From Pseudomonadales bacterium (lineage in GTDB: Bacteria > Pseudomonadota > Gammaproteobacteria > Pseudomonadales > IMCC2047): a DNA stretch of 20,367 nt. This document shows, piece after piece, positions 7,922 through 15,776 of the stretch. How positions within the stretch are numbered: the first letter of the stretch is position 1; each line of letters opens with the position of its first letter. The notes under the pieces were generated by a model, which saw only the letters and a list, made by a program, of their open reading frames with translations, did not search any database and was not told where the DNA came from. The stretch lies in assembly GCA_021736745.1 (NCBI GenBank), contig JAIPFG010000012.1, positions 1 through 20,367 on the forward strand. Reading direction: 5' to 3'. Position numbers and translations under genes: made by a program.

Positions 7922-8016
7922 ATTAATAATATGAACTGTTCATTACATATATTAAGCAGAATTCGTCCAAATTTTATGGCATTAGTTAAAGCAAATACCC
8001 ACTCAACCGAAAACAA

Positions 8017-8265
8017 CTACCCTGCTTTTGCCAAATGCTCATAACAGCGGGACGTCATTTCGCCATTAGCAACGGATGCGAAGGCAACAAAATCAGCCGC
8101 AATTTGCTCGACTTCTTCTTTACTATCATAGGGCCCAAGTGGAGTAGTGCTTTCTCTGGTTAAAAAATACCAGCCCCCGTTAAGACACAAAATCCGCTTA
8201 GTCCGGGCACAACTTGAAGGCAAAAACCCTTCACCCTGTCTTAGATTTTGGATAACTTCCAACAT
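8017..8265 (-). CDS. Small conserved protein, DUF6316-like
   Basis: An 82-residue, probably cytosolic protein of unknown function. The core GGWYFLTRE (30-38) followed by GPYDSKEEVEQ (44-54) resembles the DUF6316 family, short proteins found in Pseudomonas and relatives; similar W-Y/F...GPF patterns occur in GYF_2-like modules. This family call is tentative. The ATG at 8265 is chosen because AGGA lies 8 bases before it. An in-frame ATG at 8283 would add six residues but has no ribosome site, and the frame opens still further upstream. It stands alone, with the strong terminator 96 bases downstream and the divergent sulfatase-type gene on its other side. Confidence 0.7.
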   Translation of the reverse strand: MLEVIQNLRQGEGFLPSSCARTKRILCLNGGWYFLTRESTTPLGPYDSKEEVEQIAADFVAFASVANGEMTSRCYEHLAKAG

Positions 8266-8519
8266 TTCGTGTGTCCTGTTCATAAAATCTATAAAGATAA
8301 AAGTTTTGACTACTTCCAGACAAAGCAAATTTTATGCCATAAAAATAATTAGTTTTTAATCAATAAGTTAAAAAAAGCAACTGTTATATATAGAAGGTCC
8401 AGTGTAAAAATAACCAACAGTAGCGGACTGTCAATTACGATATTAATCGGCGTCCTTAATTAACCCTTAAGGTTAACCAAATAGAGTCGAGTTTACTTAT
8501 TTGAGAGCAGCTATATGTC

Positions 8520-10343
8520 ATGCGGAAAATTCTAATCTACCGGCAGTTTTTCCTGGTTTGTATAACTTACGCGGGCACCATTTTATTTGCCAGTCTTTCT
8601 GCCAGCAGCAACTTCAGTTCAATGCTTTATGCATTTTTAGCTTCAACCGCCCAAACCGCCCTTCTCGTTTTACCGCTTTACCTTTTATACCAGCTTGTCC
8701 AACCCGGAAAAGACCCGACGATCAACCCTTTCTTCATGCTCAGCCTGTCATTATTCTTTTTTACGACATTGCTGCTACTTGCTATTAATTACAAACTCAA
8801 TGCAATGTATGGCTTTTTCATTAATGGCTTTGTTATCAACCTGCTCACAACACCCGGTGGCGTAGAAGCCATGGGCGCAAGCGAATCGTTTTACAAATCT
8901 GCCACAATTCTGTTGCTTATTGCTCTCACACTCTACGCACTGGTTATTCGCTTTATACCCTTTGAAAAACTGATGCCACACACAGTTAATAAGAAAAAAA
9001 TCGCTGCGATTCTTATCAGTGCTTTCCTGGCACAAGGCAGCATGCATGCCATTGCAGACTTCAAATCCAATATCAGCATTCTTTCCGTCGGTAACCGAAT
9101 TGTTTGGAACATTCCTATCACGGCTAAGAGTTTTCTCGCCAAACTTGGATTAGAACGAGCACGTACCCTCGACACAGAATTTGGGAAAAGACCGAGTGGC
9201 GCCTTTAAATACCCCAACAAAGAAAGCTTAGACCTACACATAAACCAACCTTACAATATTGTTTGGCTGGTTGCCGAGTCTTGGCGAGCCGATATGCTAA
9301 ATCCCAAAGTAATGCCGGCTACCGACGAGTTTGCCCGTCATAATATTCGTTTTACTCAACACCACAGTAGCGGCAATGGTACTCGCATGGGTATCTTTGG
9401 TCAGTTCTATGGCCTGTACGGTCGCTATTGGTTTGACGCCTTAAATTCGCGCCAAAGTCCTTTGCTTCTAGATATTCTGCAATATAACGACTATCAAAAG
9501 ATGGCCTATACCAGTGCTAGGTTTGCCTACCCTGAATTTGATAAAACAGTTTTTAGCCAATTCAAAAATTCAGAACTTCAGGAGTATTACGCCGGCCAAG
9601 GTTGGCAGCGTGACCGTAAAAATGTTACCGATCTATTGAATTATGTCGAATCTGCGAAAACTCCCTTTTTTGCCTTTATGTTTTTTGAATCAGCTCATGC
9701 AAAATATCACTTCCCAAAAGAATCGATAATAGAAAAAGACTACCTGGAAGACTTCGATTACTTAACGACTGACATCGCTAAAAATATTCAACAAATCAAA
9801 AACCGCTATCTCAATGCCTCAAGACACCTTGATCAGCAATTAGCGCGTGTGTTTGAAGGACTCAAAAAAAATGGACAACTTGAAAATACCATTGTTATCG
9901 TAACGGGCGACCATGGAGAAGAGTTCATGGAAAAAGGACATTGGGGCCATAATTCCACATTTGTGGAGGAACAAATCCGTGTGCCACTGATTATTCATAT
10001 TCCCAAGAGCGCACCGAAAATTATCAACAAGGTGACTAGCCATATTGATATTCCCGCTACGGTATTAAGTCTGCTAAAAGTAAATATTAAACCCGAAACT
10101 TATGGCTTTGGCATCAATTTGCTGGCAGAAAACTACAATAGAGACTTTATCGTGGTTAGCGATTGGCATGGAGACGCGGTTATTACCTCTTCGGTCAAAT
10201 ATATTCTGTCTCCGCAAGCAGCAAGCAACAGCGGCGGACAACTAACCAATAGCATAGATAAACCACTCGATGAAAGTAAACTATCCACCCTAGATCGCAG
10301 GATATTCGGCCAATACGTAAAAAGCCTAGCTAAATTTTATTAG
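8520..10343 (+). CDS. Inner-membrane sulfatase-fold protein, YejM/PbgA (LapC)-like with DUF3413-type N terminus
   Basis: The 607-residue protein has about five membrane helices (roughly 10-30, 36-60, 71-92, 126-147, 158-178), a linker, and a periplasmic alkaline-phosphatase/sulfatase-fold domain from about 243 on. In E. coli YejM/PbgA (586 residues) senses lipopolysaccharide and controls LpxC turnover through LapB. The best shared segment is HHSSGNGTRMGIFGQFYGLYG (281-301), close to the corresponding YejM stretch. The residues expected at a metal site of this superfamily seem present: Glu253 in VAESW, Thr288, Asp464-His465 in GDHGEE and His477. A phosphotransferase or hydrolase activity is therefore possible and a purely sensory role is not proved. 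It is the only plus-strand gene. The ribosome site is weak (GAGAG, about 13 bases before ATG). Confidence 0.85.
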   Translation: MRKILIYRQFFLVCITYAGTILFASLSASSNFSSMLYAFLASTAQTALLVLPLYLLYQLVQPGKDPTINPFFMLSLSLFFFTTLLLLAINYKLNAMYGFFINGFVINLLTTPGGVEAMGASESFYKSATILLLIALTLYALVIRFIPFEKLMPHTVNKKKIAAILISAFLAQGSMHAIADFKSNISILSVGNRIVWNIPITAKSFLAKLGLERARTLDTEFGKRPSGAFKYPNKESLDLHINQPYNIVWLVAESWRADMLNPKVMPATDEFARHNIRFTQHHSSGNGTRMGIFGQFYGLYGRYWFDALNSRQSPLLLDILQYNDYQKMAYTSARFAYPEFDKTVFSQFKNSELQEYYAGQGWQRDRKNVTDLLNYVESAKTPFFAFMFFESAHAKYHFPKESIIEKDYLEDFDYLTTDIAKNIQQIKNRYLNASRHLDQQLARVFEGLKKNGQLENTIVIVTGDHGEEFMEKGHWGHNSTFVEEQIRVPLIIHIPKSAPKIINKVTSHIDIPATVLSLLKVNIKPETYGFGINLLAENYNRDFIVVSDWHGDAVITSSVKYILSPQAASNSGGQLTNSIDKPLDESKLSTLDRRIFGQYVKSLAKFY

Positions 10344-10381
10344 GCTCTTTTAGGGTCCATGGTATAGCTCTACTTGCTAGA

Positions 10382-12274
10382 CTAATACTTCTCTATTTTG
10401 GCATTTTGTTTCAAATTCAGAAGATAATCTTGAACATCGTACCGTCCTAACTGATTAGCCAGCAAACGACCCAACGCTTCAATTTCACGTGAATTTATTT
10501 CCGTCAAGCCGCCTTCATATACTTTGGTTAAAGCAATCACGGTAAAGTCACCATTTTCTAAGATGAGACTATCCAGAGATTTTTCGCCTACTTTGGGTTT
10601 AGGCATTTCAAATACTTTTTCATTAATTTGTGGATTGAGGGATTCCTGGTTACGCCCTACCTTGTCCACAATCGTCCACTCAAAGCCATAATCACTAGTA
10701 ATTTGCTCAACGGATTTCCCCTCACGCAACTCTACCAATAGCTGTTCACCCAATTTTTGGGCTTGCTGAGCCGCCTTTCGATGCTTTAGCGTATCGATAA
10801 CTGATTCCGACACCTCATCATAAGGTTTTACTTTTGCGGGCTGATGTTGCTTGGCTCGGACAACAACCACATGATCCTTATTTAATTCAATCAAATCGCT
10901 ATTGTTCCCTTCGGTCAATACGTCATCACTAAAAGCGACATTAATCACCTTTGCATTTCCAGCAATACCCTCTCCACCCTCACGCGAAAAGAGGGTTGTT
11001 GTTTTTATTTGCAACCCTAACCGATCGGCTGGTTCACGGAGGTCTCCGGCGCTAAAACTGTCGTTCTGCAGTTTATCGGCTTGTGCGACAAATAATTCCT
11101 CAGACTTCTGAAACCGCAGATCCTTTTCTAGTTGCCCTACTAATTCATCATATCCGGGTATTTCAGGTTTTCTCACGTCTAACAGCCGGATAAGGTGCAA
11201 TCCGAACTCCGTTTCAATCACTTCTGAAGTTTGACCTACATCTAAGGCAAATAGCGCATCTTCGAATGCTGGGACATAGGCACCACGCTCAGCATAACCT
11301 AAATCCCCACCATTTTCGGCCGAACCCAAGTCTTGAGAATAGGTTTTTGCCAGACTTTCAAAACTCTCGCCCGCTGCCAGTTTATTTTGTACCTCATCCA
11401 TTTTAGAACGGGCAGACTTAATATCCGTGTCTTCATTAGTTTCGATTAAAATATGCGCGGCTCTACGTTCTTCGCGTTTACTGTACCTTTCCACTTCCTG
11501 TTCATAGAGTAGCTTTAATTCAGACTCGTCAATGTTGACCTGAGCCATAAAATCAGAGCGGTTCAGCTCAAGATACTCAAGTTGAACCATCTCTGGAGTC
11601 ATAAAATCATTTTGATTGGTTTCATAATACGTCTTCGCCTCTGCATCGGGGATCACAATGTCCTTTAACAAATCTTCAGCCTTAACGCGGATGTAAGCAA
11701 TATTACGCAGTTGTCGGTCAAGTTCTGCAATTTGCTTAACCTCTGAGGGAATCATAAATGCTGATTGACCAATCCCAGACTGAGGTTGTTGTACCTGTAA
11801 ATCAAAGGTTAGCTGAGCTTTATACTCTCGCGGCAGCAAGCCAATATTACGAACAGTTGCCTCATAGACAGCCTGATTAAATTGACCATCAGCCTGAAAT
11901 GCTGGTGTCGTTCTTATCATGGAATCCACCTGTCTCTCGTTGGTGTAGATTCCATGAGCTTTGGCATCCTGCAATAATAATTGGCGCTCAAGTAGAGAAT
12001 CCAGCGCTCTCGATCGAATAATCTGTTCGTCCAAAAGTGACGGATCGGCGTTTTCCCCCATACGATCCAAAATCTGGCGTTTTAACATTTCTGTCGCCCG
12101 ATTTAGCTCATACACCGAAATCTCATCGCCATTGACCTCTGCCGCATCGTTCGCATTACTGGAATAGCCAATAATTGCGTCAACGCCGAATAATGCAAAG
12201 GTGATCACAATCACGCCAACAATAATCTTGGCTAACATGCTCTGCGAGTTATCTCTAATGCTTTGTATTGACAT
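10382..12274 (-). CDS. ppiD: Periplasmic chaperone/peptidyl-prolyl isomerase PpiD
   Basis: PpiD is an inner-membrane-anchored periplasmic chaperone that meets proteins as they leave the Sec translocon. The 630-residue protein (E. coli, about 623) starts with a short cytosolic segment and one membrane helix at about 13-35. SurA_N-type helical regions follow, then a parvulin (PPIC) domain at about 270-367, with RAAHILIE and the SQDLGSAENGGDLGY loop, and a C-terminal helical region. Parvulin activity in the E. coli homologue is weak or absent, so isomerase function is not assured. The ATG at 12274 is preferred (GAG, 8 bases upstream) over the GTG three codons earlier. Gene order hupB-ppiD is the usual one. 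Its end faces the YejM-like gene with only 38 bases between. Confidence 0.95.
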   Translation of the reverse strand: MSIQSIRDNSQSMLAKIIVGVIVITFALFGVDAIIGYSSNANDAAEVNGDEISVYELNRATEMLKRQILDRMGENADPSLLDEQIIRSRALDSLLERQLLLQDAKAHGIYTNERQVDSMIRTTPAFQADGQFNQAVYEATVRNIGLLPREYKAQLTFDLQVQQPQSGIGQSAFMIPSEVKQIAELDRQLRNIAYIRVKAEDLLKDIVIPDAEAKTYYETNQNDFMTPEMVQLEYLELNRSDFMAQVNIDESELKLLYEQEVERYSKREERRAAHILIETNEDTDIKSARSKMDEVQNKLAAGESFESLAKTYSQDLGSAENGGDLGYAERGAYVPAFEDALFALDVGQTSEVIETEFGLHLIRLLDVRKPEIPGYDELVGQLEKDLRFQKSEELFVAQADKLQNDSFSAGDLREPADRLGLQIKTTTLFSREGGEGIAGNAKVINVAFSDDVLTEGNNSDLIELNKDHVVVVRAKQHQPAKVKPYDEVSESVIDTLKHRKAAQQAQKLGEQLLVELREGKSVEQITSDYGFEWTIVDKVGRNQESLNPQINEKVFEMPKPKVGEKSLDSLILENGDFTVIALTKVYEGGLTEINSREIEALGRLLANQLGRYDVQDYLLNLKQNAKIEKY

Positions 12275-12385
12275 GGGGCACACTCAATTTATTAATACCA
12301 CTGCCACAACCAGATTGAACTGATTTCTAAATCCGCTCAAAATTTTCTACATGGCAAGTTTTATTCATCGAAACTCTTTGCCGTC

Positions 12386-12411
12386 ATCTAAGTCCATAAA
12401 ATTACTTAGAT
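12386..12411. repeat. Inverted repeat upstream of ppiD
   Basis: ATCTAAGT and ACTTAGAT are perfect 8-base arms separated by 10 AT-rich bases. It lies about 112 bases before ppiD, without a T-run, so it is not a terminator. It could be an operator or a leader hairpin; its role is unknown. Confidence 0.6.
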
Positions 12412-12485
12412 TCGATACACACTTTAATTTGCTGGTAACTCCAGCTATTTATTCTTCTTGATATTTTATTTTTTATGCTGTCCTA

Positions 12486-12520
12486 ATAAAAAATGCGCAC
12501 CTAATAAGATGCGCATTATT
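12486..12520. terminator. Intrinsic terminator after hupB
   Basis: The stem AATGCGCA/TGCGCATT (12492-12499 and 12510-12517) encloses a 10-base loop. On the minus strand it is followed by a run of T (the A-run at 12488-12493), as expected for termination of hupB transcripts. The plus strand also has a T-rich tail, so it may act both ways. Confidence 0.82.
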
Positions 12521-12632
12521 ATTTTTGAACTCACTTGAGCCAGGCTCAACTTGGCATTCCCTGCATCTTCATTCAAATATAATTTGCCGTAATCCAATCA
12601 CTCTTCCCTAGGTCCTCAGGGACGGAGCAATC

Positions 12633-12649
12633 AAACTAGTCACTAGTTT
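12633..12649. repeat. Palindrome across the hupB stop codon
   Basis: AAACTAGT-C-ACTAGTTT is a perfect 17-base palindrome that contains the hupB stop; in frame the stop TAG is followed directly by TGA, giving a double stop. It has no T-run and may simply protect the 3' end of the message. Confidence 0.6.
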
Positions 12650-12915
12650 ACAGCGTCTTTTAGTGCTTTACCTGCTTTAAAGCTAGGAATTTTTGCGGCT
12701 TTTATTTGAATGGTGGCGCCTGTCTGCGGGTTACGTCCGGTGCGAGCGGCGCGACTTTTCACAGAATAAGTACCAAAACCAACCAATGATACCTGACCAC
12801 CTTTTTTTAACTCTTTTGTTATAGCTTCAACGACCGCATCAAGCGCACGACCAGCAGAAGCTTTTGATAGATCTGCTGAAGAAGCAATGGCATCGATAAG
12901 TTCAGACTTGTTCAC
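12643..12915 (-). CDS. hupB: DNA-binding protein HU-beta
   Basis: HU bends and compacts DNA non-specifically as a dimer and is a main nucleoid protein. The 90-residue product shows the full pattern: an N-terminal helix pair beginning MNKSELIDAIA, the GFGTYSVKSRAARTGRNPQTG arm region with the Arg-Asn-Pro that intercalates into DNA, and the C-terminal PSFKAGKALKDAV helix. The start codon is GTG at 12915, with an AAGGGG site 6 bases upstream; there is no in-frame ATG nearby. Position between lon and ppiD marks it as the HU-beta type. A near-consensus promoter at 13061-13090 gives it a long leader of about 140 bases with a hairpin. Confidence 0.97.
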   Translation of the reverse strand: MNKSELIDAIASSADLSKASAGRALDAVVEAITKELKKGGQVSLVGFGTYSVKSRAARTGRNPQTGATIQIKAAKIPSFKAGKALKDAVN

Positions 12916-12970
12916 TCTATTCCCCTTTTTATGTTGTTAAATACGTTTTGGGTTGACTTAATTAAATTCT

Positions 12971-12984
12971 CCTGCGTCAGCAGG
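12971..12984 (-). promoter_or_regulatory. Hairpin in the hupB leader
   Basis: CCTGC-GTCA-GCAGG (plus strand) forms a 5-pair hairpin within the predicted hupB 5' leader, about 56 bases before the GTG start. It could influence message stability or translation; the role is not shown. Confidence 0.4.
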
Positions 12985-13060
12985 TCGTAACGCAAAGTTA
13001 GATGTTAGTCGCCATTTGGCAAGCCCACCTTATACATGGCCGCCTGACTTTGCCGCACCA

Positions 13061-13090
13061 TTTATACCAACTCGCTAAAATATATGTCAA
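13061..13090 (-). promoter_or_regulatory. Near-consensus sigma70 promoter of hupB
   Basis: On the minus strand a perfect TTGACA (13090-13085) and TATAAA (13066-13061) are separated by 18 bases. The -35 element begins 13 bases after the lon stop. The inverted repeat CTCGCT...AGCGAG (arms 13090-13095 and 13071-13076) encloses the -35 region. The predicted start near 13054 leaves a leader of about 140 bases. Confidence 0.75.
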
Positions 13091-13102
13091 GCGAGATCAC
13101 CA

Positions 13103-15517
13103 TTAATGTGTGCTAATTGACTTTTTTGTAGGCTTTTTCTTCGATGGAGGCTTAATCGCTGCCGTATTCTCCGTCGCTTCGGGCATAAATTGCAAAGCGA
13201 TCTGTAACACTTCATCGATCCAGCTAACAGGTTGAATATCCAAATCTGCCTTAATATTATCAGGAATTTCTTTCAGATCCCGTCGGTTTTCTTCAGGAAT
13301 AATGACTGTTTTGATACCACCTCGGTGCGCTGCAAGTAGTTTTTCCTTTAGCCCTCCAATAGGTAACACTTGACCTCTAAGTGTTATTTCTCCCGTCATC
13401 GCGACCTGTGATTTAACGGGTATTCCCGTCAAAACAGAAACCAGGGCAGTACACATCCCGGTACCGGCACTGGGGCCGTCCTTCGGCGTCGCACCTTCAG
13501 GCACATGAATATGGAGGTCGTTTTTTTCATAGAAATCTTCAGCGATACCGAGCGATTTAGCACGACTTCTGACGACCGTTAAGGCCGCCTGGATAGACTC
13601 TTGCATAACATCACCCAAAGACCCCGTTTTAATCACTCGTCCCTTCCCTGGAACGACAGCTGCCTCAATCGAAAGTAGCTCACCACCGACTTGTGTCCAG
13701 GCCAGCCCGGTAACCTGGCCAATACGGTTTTCTTCTTCGGCAACTCCGTATTTGTATTTCCTAACACCTGAAAAATCTTCCAAATCAGCAGGACCGATGA
13801 GCGTTCGCTTTCCGGTGTCAGGGGCCAACGCATTTCGTTTTACCACTTTTCGACAGAGTTTGGCTATTTCTCGCTCCAACCCACGAACACCCGCTTCTCT
13901 GGTGTAAAAACGAATCAAATCATAAATTGCCGCATCTGAAATTTCCATTTCGCCATCTTTTAAACCCGCATTTTTTATCTGCTTAGGGATAAGGTAACGC
14001 TTGGCAATATTAAGCTTTTCATCCTCGGTATAGCCTGGAATACGAATAATTTCCATTCGATCCAGTAATGCAGGTGGAATATTCATGGAGTTTGCAGTGC
14101 AAACAAACATCACCTCAGACAGGTCATAATCCACTTCTAAATAATGGTCGTTAAAGGTGTTATTTTGTTCTGGATCCAACACCTCAAGCATTGCCGAGGC
14201 AGGATCTCCACGAAAGTCCATACCCATTTTATCCACTTCATCAAACAGAAAAAGTGGGTTTTTTACTTTCACCTTCGCGAGCTTTTGTAATATCTTTCCA
14301 GGCATCGAACCAATGTAAGTTCGTCTGTGTCCGCGAATTTCAGCTTCGTCCCGCACCCCACCCAACGACATTCTGACATACTTCCGATTGGTCGCTCGCG
14401 CAATTGATTGTCCAAGAGAGGTTTTACCCACACCTGGAGGTCCAACCAAACAAAGGACAGGCCCTTTAAGCTTGCGCACCCTCTTTTGTACTGCTAAATA
14501 CTCTAAAATGCGCTCTTTTACTTCTTCCAGACCATAATGATCTGTATTGAGTATTTCTTCAGCCTGCTTCAGGTCGTGGCGCACTTTACTACGTTTCTTC
14601 CAAGGAATGCTGACCATCCAGTCGATAAAGCTTCTAACCACTGTCGCTTCAGCTGACATTGGCGACATCAGCTTTAACTTACTAAGTTCCGACACGGATT
14701 TCGTTTCTGCCTCTTTTGACATACCAGACTCTTTAATGCGCTGTTCTAGCTCCGCCAACTCATTAGGGGCATCATCCAGGTCTCCCATTTCCTTTTGAAT
14801 CGCCTTCATCTGTTCATTCAGATAATACTCCCTCTGACTCTTTTCCATCTGCTGCTTCACACGGTTACGGATCCGCTTCTCCACTTGCAACACATCCATT
14901 TCCGACTCCATTAAGCCGATGATATGTTCAAGGCGATCTTTTTCCGAGAGGATTTCCAGAACATCTTGCTTTTGCTCTACCGACATAGCCAAATGGGAGA
15001 CGATTGTATCTGCTATACGGCCAGGCTCCTGAATATCAGAAATTGACGTCAAAATTTCAGCAGGCACCTTTTTGCTTTGGCCGACAAACTTTTCAAACTG
15101 GGATAACACTGCTCTTGGCAGGACTTTCGCTTCCGCAGTGGAAAGCCGTTCACAATGACAAGGCTCAACCACGGCTTTGAGGCACTCATCTTCTTCAAGG
15201 TATTGTTTTATCTCAGCACGATAATCCCCTTCTACTAAAACCTTCACCGTACCATCGGGGAGCTTTAACAATTGCAAGATTGTCGCAACCGTACCAATCT
15301 GGTATATATCTTTTTCCTTCGGATCATCCTCCGCAGCGTTTCTTTGTGCCACAAGCAGTATTTGCTTGTCGGTTTCCATAGCCTCTTCCAACGCCGTAAT
15401 TGACTTATCCCGGCCGACAAACAAAGGGATAACCATACTGGGGAATACCACTACATCCCTCAAGGGCAACAATGGTATTTTTTGAGAAGACGCAGGAGCA
15501 CTACTTACTAAAGTCAT
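13103..15517 (-). CDS. lon: ATP-dependent protease Lon
   Basis: Lon is a hexameric cytosolic AAA+ protease that removes damaged and short-lived regulatory proteins. The 804-residue chain (E. coli, 784) has the N-terminal substrate domain (about 14-210), a coiled-coil region (about 215-270), the AAA+ module with Walker A GPPGVGKTS near residue 360 and FLFDEVDKMG as Walker B, and the C-terminal protease domain. The catalytic dyad is Ser683 in DGPSAGTGM and Lys726 in GGLKEKLLAAHRGG. A basic tail rich in Lys and Pro extends the C terminus by about 20 residues. The ATG has a GGA site 9 bases upstream. It sits between clpX and hupB, the standard order, with a sigma32-like promoter of its own. Confidence 0.98.
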   Translation of the reverse strand: MTLVSSAPASSQKIPLLPLRDVVVFPSMVIPLFVGRDKSITALEEAMETDKQILLVAQRNAAEDDPKEKDIYQIGTVATILQLLKLPDGTVKVLVEGDYRAEIKQYLEEDECLKAVVEPCHCERLSTAEAKVLPRAVLSQFEKFVGQSKKVPAEILTSISDIQEPGRIADTIVSHLAMSVEQKQDVLEILSEKDRLEHIIGLMESEMDVLQVEKRIRNRVKQQMEKSQREYYLNEQMKAIQKEMGDLDDAPNELAELEQRIKESGMSKEAETKSVSELSKLKLMSPMSAEATVVRSFIDWMVSIPWKKRSKVRHDLKQAEEILNTDHYGLEEVKERILEYLAVQKRVRKLKGPVLCLVGPPGVGKTSLGQSIARATNRKYVRMSLGGVRDEAEIRGHRRTYIGSMPGKILQKLAKVKVKNPLFLFDEVDKMGMDFRGDPASAMLEVLDPEQNNTFNDHYLEVDYDLSEVMFVCTANSMNIPPALLDRMEIIRIPGYTEDEKLNIAKRYLIPKQIKNAGLKDGEMEISDAAIYDLIRFYTREAGVRGLEREIAKLCRKVVKRNALAPDTGKRTLIGPADLEDFSGVRKYKYGVAEEENRIGQVTGLAWTQVGGELLSIEAAVVPGKGRVIKTGSLGDVMQESIQAALTVVRSRAKSLGIAEDFYEKNDLHIHVPEGATPKDGPSAGTGMCTALVSVLTGIPVKSQVAMTGEITLRGQVLPIGGLKEKLLAAHRGGIKTVIIPEENRRDLKEIPDNIKADLDIQPVSWIDEVLQIALQFMPEATENTAAIKPPSKKKPTKKSISTH

Positions 15518-15560
15518 ATTGGATAATCCACAAAATCTATTGAAGAAATATTCTAATCTC

Positions 15561-15591
15561 TATGATGGGGATGGGATAAACAAATTACAAG
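15561..15591 (-). promoter_or_regulatory. Heat-shock (sigma32)-like promoter of lon
   Basis: On the minus strand CTTGTAA (15591-15585) is followed after 14 bases by CCCCATCATA (15570-15561). The sigma32 consensus is CTTGAAA, 11-16 bases, CCCCATNT. The start would fall near 15555, about 38 bases before lon. The lon gene of E. coli is a known sigma32 target. Confidence 0.65.
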
Positions 15592-15776
15592 GAATACAAA
15601 GTGAGGAAATAACAAAAATAGTAAAACCAGACAGGGCCAAATAACACCGTAAGACGCGTTAACGCTTAATCAGCGCCAACACCAAGAAACACAATCATAG
15701 CGGACAATGATGTGATTTTATCACTAATCTTCAGCGAAGGCGCTAGGCGAACTTTGCTTAATTCAGACTTTTTCTA

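Larger units (their letters stand above)
12275..12642. other. 368-base gap between ppiD and hupB
   Basis: No gene is seen. The stretch is AT-rich and holds, from the hupB side, a palindrome over the hupB stop, an intrinsic terminator (12486-12520), a small hairpin GCTGG-TAACT-CCAGC (12431-12445) and an inverted repeat ATCTAAGT-N10-ACTTAGAT (12386-12411). The ppiD promoter must lie here if the terminator works, but I found no good -35/-10 pair. Confidence 0.6.

Noticed and set aside
8775..9241. Minus-strand frames opposite the YejM-like gene
   Set aside because: They lie wholly within a better supported gene and show no protein family features.
15656..15724. GCGTTAACGC and GTGAT-TTT-ATCAC as a clpX terminator
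   Set aside because: The stems are short and neither is followed by a T-run on the minus strand.
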